Below are positions 1-9,900 of a stretch of DNA of 64,000 bases, piece after piece. This DNA is from Pseudomonas alliivorans (lineage in GTDB: Bacteria; Pseudomonadota; Gammaproteobacteria; Pseudomonadales; Pseudomonadaceae), in the NCBI RefSeq assembly GCF_017826695.1, contig NZ_JAFFZW010000004.1, forward strand, positions 248,001 to 312,000. Reading direction: 5' to 3'. Below the pieces are notes generated by a model, which saw nothing but the letters and a program-made list of their open reading frames with translations, had not been told where the DNA came from and ran no database searches. The stretch's first letter is position 1, and each line of letters opens with the position of its first letter. A program made the translations under genes and the position numbers.

Positions 1-2004
1 CGGATAGTCGTTCGGTGTATTGATCACGAACTGAAACGGCAGCCCTTCGCCGGTTCCCGGTAGTGAAGGCAGGTTGAAGCCGAATATCTGCAGCCCGGGA
101 ATATCGGAGAGTCGGGCCTGCACCTCAGGCAGGATCTCCATCTGAGTGCGAGTCCGCTCGTTCCAGGGCTTGAGCAGGAACCCGCCCACGCCAGTCTGCA
201 CGCCATTGAAGCCGTTGATCTGGAACGATGAATAGTATTCGGGAAAGGCTTTGAACAGCGCCACGAACCGGTCGGTATAAGCGTTGATGTAATTCAGGTT
301 GGTGGTCTGAGGCGATGTGGCCATCATGAAAATGATGCCTTGATCCTCGTCCGGTGCCAGCTCCGATTTGGTGAACATGAGCAGCACCGGAATCAGGCAC
401 AGCACGATGATCGCGAATACCACGACCACCGGACGGGTATTGAGCGTGGTATGCAGGATGCGTCGGTAGCGCACTTTGAGCCTTTCGAATACTTGATCGA
501 GTCTGTGCGCCAGGCCGCTGGGGTTTTCTTCGCGGCGCAACAACATGGCGCACATCATGGGCGAGAGGGTGAGGGCAACGATGCCGGAAATGACCACCGC
601 TCCTGCCAGGGTCAAGGCGAACTCCCTGAACAGCGCACCGGTCAGTCCTTCCAGAAAGCCGATCGGGGCGTATACGGCGGCCAGCGTGATGGTCATCGAC
701 ATCACCGGCATAGCGATCTCTCTTGCGCCTTCAATGGCGGCCTCGAACGGCGTCCTCCCTCCCTCGATGTGCCGGTGGATGTTCTCGACCACCACAATCG
801 CGTCGTCCACCACCAGACCGATCGCCAGCACCATTGCCAGCAACGTCAGCAGGTTGATCGAATAGCCCATCAACTGCATGAAGAACAGCACACCGATCAT
901 CGACAACGGAATGGTGACCACCGGGATCAGCACCGAGCGCAGCGCACCGAGGAACAGAAAGACCACCACGATCACGATCAGCACGGCTTCTAGGAGTGTT
1001 TTCACCACTTCATGAATCGACGCCTGGATGAACAGGGTCGCGTCGTAGGCGATGGACACCTTGAGGCTCGGCGGCAACTGGCTTTCCAACTCCGGCATGA
1101 TGCGCCGCACTTCTTTGATGACATCCAGCGGGTTGGAACTCGGCGTGCCTTTGATGCCGATGTACACGGAGGGAATGCCATCGAACGAGCTGACGGTGTT
1201 GTAGTTCTCGGCGCCCATCTCTACCCGTGCCACGTCACCCAGCAACACACGGCTGTCGCCATTGGTTTTCAAGGGGATAGTGGCGAAGGCCTCGGCAGAC
1301 TTCAGTTCGGTGGTGGCGTTGATGCTGGTAACCACGTATTCGCCCTTGATCTCGCCAGCCGCCGACAGAAAGTTGTAACGACGCACTGCATCGGTGACAT
1401 CGGCGGCTGTCAGGCCGAAACCGGCAAGGCGCACCGGGTCCAGCCAGAGGCGCATCGCAAACACCTGATTACCCAGAATCTCCGCCTCGGCCATGCCCGG
1501 CAGTGTCGCCAGACGGGGTTGAATGACGCGTGACAGGTAGTCGGTGATCTGCGGATTGTTCAATTGTGAGCTGTAGAAACTGACGTACATCAGCGCCGAC
1601 GCATCAGCCGCCTCTTTGCTCAACACAGGATCCTCGGCGTCCTGCGGCAGTTTGTTCTTGACCTCGTTGGCCTTGGCCAGCAACTCGGTGAACAGCCGGT
1701 CGCTGTCAGCCCCGATGCGTGCGTAGATAGAGATGATCGAGAAGTTCTGGCGACTGACCGAGGTCATGTAGTCGATGCCCTCGGCACTGGCCAGACTCTG
1801 CTGCAGCGGCTGGGTGATATAGCCCTGAATGGTTTCGGCGTTGGCGCCGGGATAGGCCGTCGTTACGGTGATCAGCGCATTTTCCATCTGCGGATACTGG
1901 CGGATGACCAGCTTGCTGTACGCCTGAATGCCCAGCAATACGATCAGCAGGCTGACAACGGTTGCAAGAACCGGGCGACGGATGAACGGGTCGGTAAAGG
2001 TCAT
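1..2004 (-). CDS. mexW: RND multidrug efflux transporter, MexW-like (partial, N-terminal 668 residues)
   Basis: Inner-membrane proton/drug antiporter of the HAE1 RND family; it would form a tripartite pump with the adaptor encoded just upstream and an outer-membrane channel not in the window. The protein starts MTFTDPFIRRPVLATV, a typical RND N-terminus, has a long periplasmic loop and then TM helices with the motif GLVVDDAIVVVENI around residues 400-415, which contains the paired proton-relay aspartates. The frame stays open to base 1, so about a third of the usual ~1020 residues is missing at the window edge. The start is the ATG at 2004, 13 bases after the adaptor stop, so the two genes are co-transcribed. 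Identity as MexW rather than another HAE1 pump is inferred from the imelysin/bifA neighbours, which match the P. aeruginosa mexVW locus. Confidence 0.9.
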   Translation of the reverse strand, partial: MTFTDPFIRRPVLATVVSLLIVLLGIQAYSKLVIRQYPQMENALITVTTAYPGANAETIQGYITQPLQQSLASAEGIDYMTSVSRQNFSIISIYARIGADSDRLFTELLAKANEVKNKLPQDAEDPVLSKEAADASALMYVSFYSSQLNNPQITDYLSRVIQPRLATLPGMAEAEILGNQVFAMRLWLDPVRLAGFGLTAADVTDAVRRYNFLSAAGEIKGEYVVTSINATTELKSAEAFATIPLKTNGDSRVLLGDVARVEMGAENYNTVSSFDGIPSVYIGIKGTPSSNPLDVIKEVRRIMPELESQLPPSLKVSIAYDATLFIQASIHEVVKTLLEAVLIVIVVVFLFLGALRSVLIPVVTIPLSMIGVLFFMQLMGYSINLLTLLAMVLAIGLVVDDAIVVVENIHRHIEGGRTPFEAAIEGAREIAMPVMSMTITLAAVYAPIGFLEGLTGALFREFALTLAGAVVISGIVALTLSPMMCAMLLRREENPSGLAHRLDQVFERLKVRYRRILHTTLNTRPVVVVFAIIVLCLIPVLLMFTKSELAPDEDQGIIFMMATSPQTTNLNYINAYTDRFVALFKAFPEYYSSFQINGFNGVQTGVGGFLLKPWNERTRTQMEILPEVQARLSDIPGLQIFGFNLPSLPGTGEGLPFQFVINTPNDYP

Positions 2005-2017
2005 GACAGTTCCCTGA

Positions 2018-3172
2018 TCATTGCGCGCGCGTTGCCGGGGCTTTGTTGTCGACGGATTGTGTTGCGTCTGCGCTGATCGCGACATGAGCGCCGTTGTCCA
2101 GCTTCAACTGCCCGCCACTCACCACCTGGTCTCCCGCCTTGAGCCCTTCCTGTATCACCACCTTGCCGTCACGGCGCTCGCCGGTTTTGACAAAGCGACG
2201 CTCTACCGTCAGTTGTGTTTCGCCCTGGGCATTGGCTTCAGGCTTTCCTGTTTCTGTTTGTCTGGGCACCACCACGTAAACCGAATTGCCGTAGAGGGTG
2301 TAGGTGATCGCGCTTTCCGGGACCACGATCTGGCTGGGCGCGCTGGGCAGAATGACCTGAAGATCAACAAACATGCCGGGCAGCAGCCTACCGTCCGGGT
2401 TTGGCTGAGTGGCGCGAATCAGAACGTTGCGCGTGCTTTCGTCGACCTTGGGGTTGATCGCACTGATCGTGGCGTCGAACGACTGGCCGGGATAAGCAGG
2501 CACACTGACTTGCACCCGCTGCCCGACGGACAGCTTTGGCAGGGCCTGTTCAGGCACGTGGAAATCGACATAGAGGCTGCTCAAGTCCTGCAGGGTCGCG
2601 ATGACGGTACCGCTGGCCAGATAGTCGCCGACATCCACCTGACGAATTCCGATGGTGCCGCTGAACGGCGCCAGAATCTGTTTCTTTGCCAGCGACGCCT
2701 TGAGCTGAGCCACTGTGGCGCTGGCCTTCTTCAATTGCGCTGCCAGCCTGTCGAAGTCGCCTCGGGAAATCGCCTGATCGCCGACCAGCCTGCTGCCGCG
2801 CCCGTACTCGACCTGTGCCAGCCCCTGGTCCGCTTCGGCGGTGCCAAGCAGCGCCCGTTCCACATCGCTGTCCAGTTGCAGCAGCGGCTGCCCGACGCGA
2901 ACCTTCTGCCCGGACTCGAACAGCAGCGCCTTGACCGTGCCGGCGATCTCCAGGCTCAGGTCCACACCCTGTACGGCTTTCAAGGTACCGATGGCAGGGA
3001 GCCGACTTTGCCAAGGCAACTCGACAGCGATGGCCACCGCCACGCTGACAGGTGGCTTCGGCGTGCTGAACTGCTGAATCTGCCGGTAAATGGAAAACGC
3101 TTTGTAACCCGCGAGCGCAAGCACGACGAACAGCACAACGCCCAGCATTATCAACATGCGACGACGCAACAT
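2018..3172 (-). CDS. mexV: RND efflux periplasmic adaptor (MFP), MexV-like
   Basis: Membrane-fusion protein of 384 residues that would connect the RND pump to an outer-membrane channel. It has an N-terminal hydrophobic anchor (about residues 8-28), a biotinyl-lipoyl-like half with LFESGQKVRVGQPLLQLD (about 85-102), a short alpha-helical hairpin, the second lipoyl half with ILAPFSGTIG, and a beta-barrel domain with the adaptor sequence PNPDGRLLPGMFVDL. There is no lipobox. It is the first gene of a two-gene operon with the RND gene. No local regulator gene lies next to it; the upstream gene is divergent. The mexV symbol is based on gene order. Confidence 0.88.
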   Translation of the reverse strand: MLRRRMLIMLGVVLFVVLALAGYKAFSIYRQIQQFSTPKPPVSVAVAIAVELPWQSRLPAIGTLKAVQGVDLSLEIAGTVKALLFESGQKVRVGQPLLQLDSDVERALLGTAEADQGLAQVEYGRGSRLVGDQAISRGDFDRLAAQLKKASATVAQLKASLAKKQILAPFSGTIGIRQVDVGDYLASGTVIATLQDLSSLYVDFHVPEQALPKLSVGQRVQVSVPAYPGQSFDATISAINPKVDESTRNVLIRATQPNPDGRLLPGMFVDLQVILPSAPSQIVVPESAITYTLYGNSVYVVVPRQTETGKPEANAQGETQLTVERRFVKTGERRDGKVVIQEGLKAGDQVVSGGQLKLDNGAHVAISADATQSVDNKAPATRAQ

Positions 3173-3424
3173 GCTTCACTTCCCTGGAATATTTGGAGCG
3201 CACAGGATCGTGAACTCGACCCGAATGGCAGCCTTTCAAATCTAGTTGCTAATGCAGCGTCTGGAAAAATATAAGTGTTCAAAGTCGTGAATTTCAGACC
3301 TTGGGGAAGTTTCTTACTTTTTTAAACGACTGTTCCGGCATAACGCCGGTTTCTCCTATGTCATCTTTCGCGGGATGTTTATCGAGTCATCAGAACTCGA
3401 TCAATACGCCCAAGGGAAAATGGC

Positions 3425-4123
3425 ATGGCCGGTATCTGGACGAAAATAGTGACTGCCTTGCAGGGCGGAGCAAACGAAGCGTCGAGTAGCGTGGTGGCCC
3501 GGCAAACGTTGCACATCCTCGACAAGGAAATCCGCAACGCCGAACAACACCTCGACGCCAGCCGTTCCAGCCTCGCAGGTCTGATGGCCAGGAATCTTCA
3601 TGCAACGCGAAAGGTGGCTCAGGCGCGCGCACAGGTCGCCTCTCTGATTCTCGATGCCGAGGCAGCCCTGGAGGCTGATGATGAAGCTGCCGCCCTGGCA
3701 GTTGCATCACAGATTGGCCTGCTGGAAAAGCGGATGGAAGAGGATGCCTGTATTGCTCAAGGCTATGCCACTGCCGCCAGCAGCCTGAGCGCGAGTCTGC
3801 GCGTCAGTGAACAGAAGCTTTGGGCTCTCCGGCAGCAGGTCGAGATGGTGCGGACCACCGAGTTCGTGCAGCAGGCCCAAGGCGGCTGGACGGTATCCCA
3901 CGAGGAGTCGGCCAGCAGGCTGCGAAGTGCCACCGATGCATTGAACGATCTCCAGCAACGTCAACTGGAGACGGAGGCCCGTCGGCAGGTTCAGGAGGAG
4001 TCGAGCCTTGCCGATGCCGATCTTGAACAGCGATTGCTGGACGCCGGGATCACCGTGGACAACTTCAGCGCGCAAACCGTATTGCAGCGAATCAAGACCA
4101 GTCGCCGGCAGCAGTGCGCCTGA
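3425..4123 (+). CDS. PspA/IM30 family membrane-stress protein
   Basis: A 232-residue, almost wholly alpha-helical coiled-coil protein starting MAGIWTKIVTALQGG, matching the amphipathic N-terminal helix of PspA/IM30 proteins that bind stressed inner membrane. Long heptad helices follow (about 30-190) with many Ala, Glu, Gln and Arg. It is the first gene of an operon with a YqiJ-like membrane protein, a flotillin and a giant AAA ATPase, a neighbourhood known for non-classical PspA paralogues (the YjfJ type) rather than for the pspABC operon. No PspF-like regulator or obvious sigma-54 promoter was seen. The likely role is sensing or repairing membrane damage; the exact partner contacts are unknown. 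Confidence 0.8.
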   Translation: MAGIWTKIVTALQGGANEASSSVVARQTLHILDKEIRNAEQHLDASRSSLAGLMARNLHATRKVAQARAQVASLILDAEAALEADDEAAALAVASQIGLLEKRMEEDACIAQGYATAASSLSASLRVSEQKLWALRQQVEMVRTTEFVQQAQGGWTVSHEESASRLRSATDALNDLQQRQLETEARRQVQEESSLADADLEQRLLDAGITVDNFSAQTVLQRIKTSRRQQCA

Positions 4124-4140
4124 TTCGAAAGGATGTCGAG

Positions 4141-4782
4141 ATGTACCATTTCATCGAAACAGCGTTGTCGTTCCCTGTGGTGATATTCAGCCTGTTGCTG
4201 GCAATAACCGTGTTCTATTGGCTGATGGTATGCCTGGGCGTTCTTGATGGCGGTTCGGCCGATATCGACATGCAGGCTGTATCGGCCCTCGACAGCGCCA
4301 GTGCGGAGTCGGGTAAAGGTCTGGTTGCCCGCCTCGGGCTCTCCGGGGTGCCTGCTTCCATCATCCTGACACTGATCAGTCTTTCCGGCTGGCTGATCAG
4401 CTACCTCGGCCACCTGCTTTTGATCGACCAGTTGTCACTGGGCTTTTTCTACTACCCCCTCGGATTTGTCAGTGGGCTGTTGGCCCTCGTGGCCGCTTCG
4501 ATCTTTACGTTGGTCACCCTTCGCCTTTTCAAGCCTCTCGTCAGAAAGATCAGAGGGCCGGAGCCGACGCCGATTTGTGGACAGGTGGCGGTCGTTACCA
4601 GCCAGACCGTGACCGGCAAAAGTGGACGCGCGCTGATGAGCGATGGCGGTGCAGGACTGCTGCTTCAGGTTCGTACCTTCGGCACCCCCGAAATCAAACG
4701 CAATGACCGGGTGGTGCTTCTTCAATACCTCGCAGACGAGCATGCCTATCTCGTCGTCAGCGAGTCGGAATTCAAGGGCTGA
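4141..4782 (+). CDS. YqiJ-like inner-membrane protein with OB-fold domain
   Basis: A 213-residue membrane protein with about three hydrophobic segments (around residues 10-35, 75-100 and 105-130), then a soluble C-terminal part rich in beta strands with a typical small OB-fold, as in NfeD/YqiJ proteins. The ATG at 4141 is chosen because AAGGA sits 8 bases upstream; an upstream ATG at 4114 overlaps the pspA-like gene and has no better ribosome site. YqiJ/NfeD proteins are the usual partners of flotillins, and a flotillin gene follows 22 bases later. The probable role is to anchor or organise flotillin assemblies in the membrane. Confidence 0.78.
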   Translation: MYHFIETALSFPVVIFSLLLAITVFYWLMVCLGVLDGGSADIDMQAVSALDSASAESGKGLVARLGLSGVPASIILTLISLSGWLISYLGHLLLIDQLSLGFFYYPLGFVSGLLALVAASIFTLVTLRLFKPLVRKIRGPEPTPICGQVAVVTSQTVTGKSGRALMSDGGAGLLLQVRTFGTPEIKRNDRVVLLQYLADEHAYLVVSESEFKG

Positions 4783-4804
4783 GCCCGTTATGGAGTAATA
4801 CAGC

Positions 4805-6853
4805 ATGCTGGACATGGCCATGCCATTTCTCGTCATCCTCTGCGTCGCAATTCTTGCTTTGGTCGCTTTGGCACTATTGATCAAGACCTTTTACGTCAAG
4901 GTTCCCCAAGGCACGGCGTTGATTGTCAATGACCTGTCGAGTCGCCCCAAGGTCTATTTCACCGGCGCCATGGTGCTGCCCTATCTCTATTTCATGGAGA
5001 AAATGCAGATCAGTGTCATCACGCTGGAGATCGATCGAAAGGGCAAGGGCGGGCTTATCTGCCGGGACAACATGCGCGCCGATATCACCGTCGCTTTTTT
5101 CCTGCGGGTCAACGAAACCCGTGAAGATGTGCTCAAGGTGGCCAAGGCCATCGGCGTTCAGCGCGCCTCGGACAAGTCGGCCGTCAATGAGCTGTTCAAC
5201 GCCAAGTTTTCCGAAGCACTGAAGACCGTCGGCAAACAATTCGATTTTGTTGAACTGTTCGAGGATCGCGTCCGTTTTCGCGATGAGATCGTCAATGTGA
5301 TAGGTCAGGATCTGTCCGGATACGTGCTCGAGGACGTGGCCATCGACTTCCTTGAGCAAACGCCCAAGGTGGACCTCGACCGTGACAACATTCTCGATGC
5401 CGAGGGCATTCGGAAGATTACCGAACTGACTTCCGTCCACAACGTTATCACCAACGAGCTGGAACGTGATCAGGCGCTGAAGATTCAGAAGAAGAACGTC
5501 GAAACCATCGAAGCAAGTCTGGCGCTGGAGCGTCAGGAAGCCGATGCCCAGGCGCGGCAGAAACGCGAAATCGCATCGGTGATCGCCCGTGAGGAAGCCG
5601 AGACGCTCAAGATCCAGTCCGAAGAGCATTTGCGTGCCGAGGAAGCACGCATCGCCGCCGCGCAGCGGATTGATGTCGCTGCGGTCAATCATCAGCGTGA
5701 AGTGGATGTCGCGAACCAGAACAGCGAGCGCGTCGTCATGCTCGAGAAGGAAACCGTCATTCGCGCCCAGGCTCTGGCGCAGGTCGATCGCGAGCGCGAA
5801 GTGTCGCTGAGCCGAATCGAGCGGGATCGTCAGCTTGAAGAAAAGCGGGGGGAGATCGCCAGCGTCACTCGCGAACGCGTCATCGTCGAGAAGACCGTCG
5901 CCCAGGAAGAAGAGGCCATCACAACGTTACGTATGGTCGCCGATGCGGACCGCAAGAAAACCGTGGTCGTCACTGAAGCCCAGGCGCAGGCCGAGCGCGA
6001 TCTGGTGTGTCTGGTCAAACAGGCCGAAGCGGATACGGTAGTGTCGGAATACCGCGCCAAGGAACTGGTGACACTGGCCGATGCCGATTTGCGCAAGGCC
6101 GAACGCGAATCGCAGGCTGCGATCAAGCGCGCCGAAGGTGTACGTGCCGAGAAGGCTGCGTCCGGACTGGCAGAGGCCGAGGTCCGCATGCAGATCGCAG
6201 AAGCCGCCGAGCGCGAAGGGCAGGCCGAAGCGCTGGTGCTGAAGCAGCGTCTGTTGTCTCAGGCAGAAGGTGATCGTGCCGTTGGTGAGTCCGATGCCGA
6301 GGTCCGGATACAGATCGCTGAAGCCATCGAGCGTGAGGGCTTGGCGGAAGCAGCCGTATTGAAGCAGCGTCTGTTGTCCCAGGCCGAGGGCGACAAGGCC
6401 ATCGGCGAGTCCAGGGCAGCGACCATACAGGACGTCGGGGCTGCCGAAGCCGAGGTTCTTCAGAAGCGTTTCGAGGCCGAAGCGGCGGGTCTGACCGAGA
6501 AGTTCGAAGCAATGCAGAAATTGACGGGCGGTGCCCGCGAGCACGAAGAGTTCCGTCTGGCTCTGCAGAACCAGCTCGACATCACCATGGCAGGCATCGC
6601 GGCCAACGAGAAGATTGCCGAGCAACAGGCCGAGGTGCTGTCCGCTGCCATGAGCAAGGCCAGCATCCAGTTCGTGGGCGGAGGAGATAACGGCGTATTC
6701 GATGCCTTCGTGAAATCCCTCTCGGTTGGCAAAGCCATCGAAGGTTTGAATCAGAGCAGTCCGCTTGCCGCTCAGGTTATTCAGACCGGGCTCGGGATGC
6801 TTTCCAGAGTGGCCGCTGAAAGATCTTCCGACCGCCGCCCCGACGCTCAGTAA
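4805..6853 (+). CDS. Flotillin family protein (YqiK-like, SPFH domain)
   Basis: A 682-residue SPFH/flotillin. One N-terminal TM helix (about residues 5-27) is followed by an SPFH domain (about 30-210) containing DNMRADITVAFFLRVNE, then a very long coiled coil rich in the Ala-Glu pairs typical of flotillins (about 230-560) and a C-terminal tail. Flotillins form membrane-attached cages that organise microdomains. Within the coiled coil a 40-residue unit is tandemly duplicated (listed separately). The gene lies between the YqiJ-like partner and the AAA ATPase gene, so the four proteins probably act as one envelope-stress complex. At about 680 residues it is longer than the ~550 of E. coli YqiK, partly because of the duplication. 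Confidence 0.88.
   Translation: MLDMAMPFLVILCVAILALVALALLIKTFYVKVPQGTALIVNDLSSRPKVYFTGAMVLPYLYFMEKMQISVITLEIDRKGKGGLICRDNMRADITVAFFLRVNETREDVLKVAKAIGVQRASDKSAVNELFNAKFSEALKTVGKQFDFVELFEDRVRFRDEIVNVIGQDLSGYVLEDVAIDFLEQTPKVDLDRDNILDAEGIRKITELTSVHNVITNELERDQALKIQKKNVETIEASLALERQEADAQARQKREIASVIAREEAETLKIQSEEHLRAEEARIAAAQRIDVAAVNHQREVDVANQNSERVVMLEKETVIRAQALAQVDREREVSLSRIERDRQLEEKRGEIASVTRERVIVEKTVAQEEEAITTLRMVADADRKKTVVVTEAQAQAERDLVCLVKQAEADTVVSEYRAKELVTLADADLRKAERESQAAIKRAEGVRAEKAASGLAEAEVRMQIAEAAEREGQAEALVLKQRLLSQAEGDRAVGESDAEVRIQIAEAIEREGLAEAAVLKQRLLSQAEGDKAIGESRAATIQDVGAAEAEVLQKRFEAEAAGLTEKFEAMQKLTGGAREHEEFRLALQNQLDITMAGIAANEKIAEQQAEVLSAAMSKASIQFVGGGDNGVFDAFVKSLSVGKAIEGLNQSSPLAAQVIQTGLGMLSRVAAERSSDRRPDAQ
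6176..6415 (+). repeat. In-frame 120-bp tandem duplication inside the flotillin gene
   Basis: Two adjacent 120-bp units, 6176-6295 and 6296-6415, encode 40-residue repeats that both begin AEVR and contain LKQRLLSQAEGD. They differ at only about seven residues and at more silent positions, so the duplication is not very recent but is clearly derived. It lengthens the coiled-coil stalk by a whole number of heptad-like turns without changing frame. Confidence 0.9.
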
Positions 6854-6865
6854 TGCCCATCCCAC

Positions 6866-6887
6866 CGCCCGGTTCAATTGCCGGGCG
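6866..6887 (+). other. Intercistronic hairpin between flotillin and ATPase genes
   Basis: CGCCCGG (6866-6872) and CCGGGCG (6881-6887) form a 7-bp GC stem with an 8-base loop. No T-run follows, so it is not a typical terminator. It may stabilise the upstream mRNA or partly attenuate transcription into the large ATPase gene. Confidence 0.4.
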
Positions 6888-6919
6888 CGTCTTCATGACC
6901 TGCCCATCCGGATTGACCC

Positions 6920-9900
6920 ATGTCCCAAGATCAGCTTGAAAACCCGACTCAGGAAGCGTCGAACACGGCGGTCACTGAAAGCGGGGCCTATGAGGTATTG
7001 CTCAAACGCTTGCAAGAGCAGGGTAACAGCCTGTCTCGACAGGTAGACACGCTCAACGCCCAAAGGCTTGAAGAGTTCGGGTGCAGCTCGATGGAAGTAT
7101 TGGGACGAGCTCGGTTGCGCACGGAAAACAACTGCATTCCAAGGGGCATCGTGCGTGTCGGTCCCGACCTCTTGTTCGGCTACAACGTGTCGCTCGGGCT
7201 CAATGTGGCAGCCCGAACCGAGGATGTGTTTGCGCTGTTCCGTCTGAGCGAGGGCGAGCAGGGTTATGAGACCCACTCTGTCGATCCGGACGGCACCTGG
7301 TTGGCCGACCCGGTGTTTCGCAAGGATTTCGAAGAGCTTTATACCTATTACCGAGATGCCCGGCTGTTGGAACTCTCAGTCTCTGAAAACCGGTTGCTGG
7401 CCATTTTTCAATTCGGCGAACGTCTCACGGATATCCGGGTTTTCCGCTGGGCGATGAGCGCGTCGGGCAACGAGGTACGCTACCTCGATAATCGTGGGGA
7501 GCGCGATATCGTCAACGTGCCACCTTACGATTTTGAATGGACTCAGGCAGGGCGTGAAATGATCGTCAATGATCAGATGCCCCGAATTGTTATCCTGGAC
7601 AGCATCCATATCCATCTGGACAACGGCGAACTGATTGTCAGGGGCGCAAGCCCGTCAGAAGCAGGGCTTGAGCTGTACCGTGAGGGGCTGGCGGAAAAAA
7701 ACCAGTCGCTGCCTGATTTACAGGTAGCCTTCGCCAGACTGGGCAACCTGATCCTTTTGAGTGTCCGGCCTTACAAGGAAGAGCAGTGCCGCTATCTGGT
7801 CTGTAATCTGAAGACGCTTGCGCTGACCCGGATCGATGCGATTGGTCTGGCGTGTCAGCGGCTTCCCGACGATCACGGCATTGTATTTCCCGGAGGGCTC
7901 TATCTTCAGAGTGGTGAGCACAGGCTGTTCGAATCTGCGATGCAGGGCATGCTTTTCAAGCGTCTGCTGCGCTCGCCCAACGGTGAGGATTTTCTGTACA
8001 TCTTTCATGATGCGGTTGAGGGGCGTTCGGCCCTGTTCACTTACAACACCATCCGACGTCAGTTGCTGACGCCCGTATTCGGTCATGGTCACGCGCACCT
8101 CGAAGATGGGCGCATGGTGATTTTTTCGGCTGAGGTCGAACCTGCCCGCAACCATCCTGTGCAGGTATGGCAGACCCCTTTCTTCACCGAGGATCATGCA
8201 ACCGGTCAGCCGTCGAGCCATTCGTTTCTCGGTCGGATCGGCAATGCCGAACTGGTCCGCGGCATTTCCGATCTGTATGACCTTGCCAGAGAATCTCTTG
8301 CTGCCAGCGCCACTGCCACCCGTTTCAGCGCACTGGCACGGCAGGTCGCGCTTATGTTCGACAAGTATCACTGGTTGATCCACGAAAGCACGGCTTCGCT
8401 GGCAGCGACACTGCGCAGTATTGCGGATACCGGCAGCTCGATTGCTGATGAGTTCGAGAAAGTCGAGCACCTGCGGGCTCACTCCACCCGCTTGATGCAG
8501 GAGGCGCGACAGCGTCACGTTTCGCTCGCCAGCCAATTGCGCCTGAGTCGTTGCGAGGATATCCAGGGTTTTGTCGACCGACTGGATTCGATCACCGGCT
8601 TGCGCGGCCATCTCGTGACCCTCAAGGAACAACGCTACATCGATCTGCCCGCCATCGAAGAGATGGAGCAGAGTCTGCTGGCCGAGTTTGGACGGACCGC
8701 TGGCGATGCTGCCGATTTCATGTGTCAGGCCGAAGCTCTCTTGCCCTATAGCCTGCAACTGGACGAACTTGATCGTCAGGTTCAGGCTGCGTCATCGGTA
8801 TTCGAACTGGAGCCGCCACTGGAAAGCCTTGCAAGAATGGCGACCGCGCTGGACCTGTTGTCAGGGCTTGCGAGCTCGCTGGGCATTGAGGATGCAACGC
8901 AGCGTACCGGCATTATCGAGTCCATCTCGAACGTGTATGCGCGCATGAATCAGTCCATGGCACATGCGGGGGCCCGTCGCAGGGCGCTGGTCTCGTTCGA
9001 GTCCACTGCGCAATTCGCTGCGCAGTTTCAGCTGATTGGCCAAAGCCTCACCCACGCCCTGTCGCTGGCTGACAGTCCCCAGGCATGTGATGAGCAACTG
9101 GCGAAATTGCTGATTCAACTGGACGAACTGGAAAGCCGCTTTGGTGAGCATGAGTCTTTTCTGAACGATGTCATGGGCAAGCGTGATGAGGTACTGGAGG
9201 CGTTCGAACAGCACCGACAGACGCTGATCAATGCCCGGCAGCGTCAGGCGCAAGGGCTGTATGAGGCGGCCAGTCGTATTCTGGACAGCCTGCCGCGCCG
9301 TCTTTCGGGGTGTCTGGACATCGACAGACTGAACAGTTTTTTCAGCACTGACCCGCAGGTGCTCAAGCTGCGCGAGCTTTCCGATCGTCTGCGAACCCTT
9401 GAGGACAGTGTCAAGTCTGACGACATCGAAGCACGCCTCAAGGCTGCGCGCGATCAGGCCGTAAGGGGGCAGCGGGACAAGGCCGATCTGTTCGATGCCA
9501 GCGGTAAGCTCTTGAAGTTGGGAGCCAGACATCTGTTCAGTATCAACACCCAGGCACTGGATTTGACCCTTTTGCCCCGAGACGGGCATCTCTGGTTGCA
9601 TATCACCGGCACTGATTTTTATGAGCGGCTCGAAGACGAGGTCATTGAGTCGTTTCGCTCCTGCTTTCAAGCCAGCCTGGAGTCCGAGTCCGACAGCGTC
9701 TATCGAAGCGAATACCTCGCCGGAGAGGTGCTTGAGGCTGCGGCGCAGTCGGGTATCGACCTGTCGCAGATGACGTTTGAGCAACTGCAGCATCACGTCC
9801 GTCAATTCTGCACACCGCTCTACAAACAAGGCTATGTGAAAGGCGTTCATGATCACGACGCAGCATTGATACTCCAGCAGGTGATGCCGTGCATGGCTGC

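Noticed and set aside
2021..3274. 417-residue plus-strand frame opposite the adaptor gene
   Set aside because: It is antisense to the clear MFP adaptor, has no ribosome site and no domain.
5927..6877. 316-residue minus-strand frame opposite the flotillin gene
   Set aside because: High-GC shadow of the Ala/Glu-rich coiled coil; composition and start are not credible.
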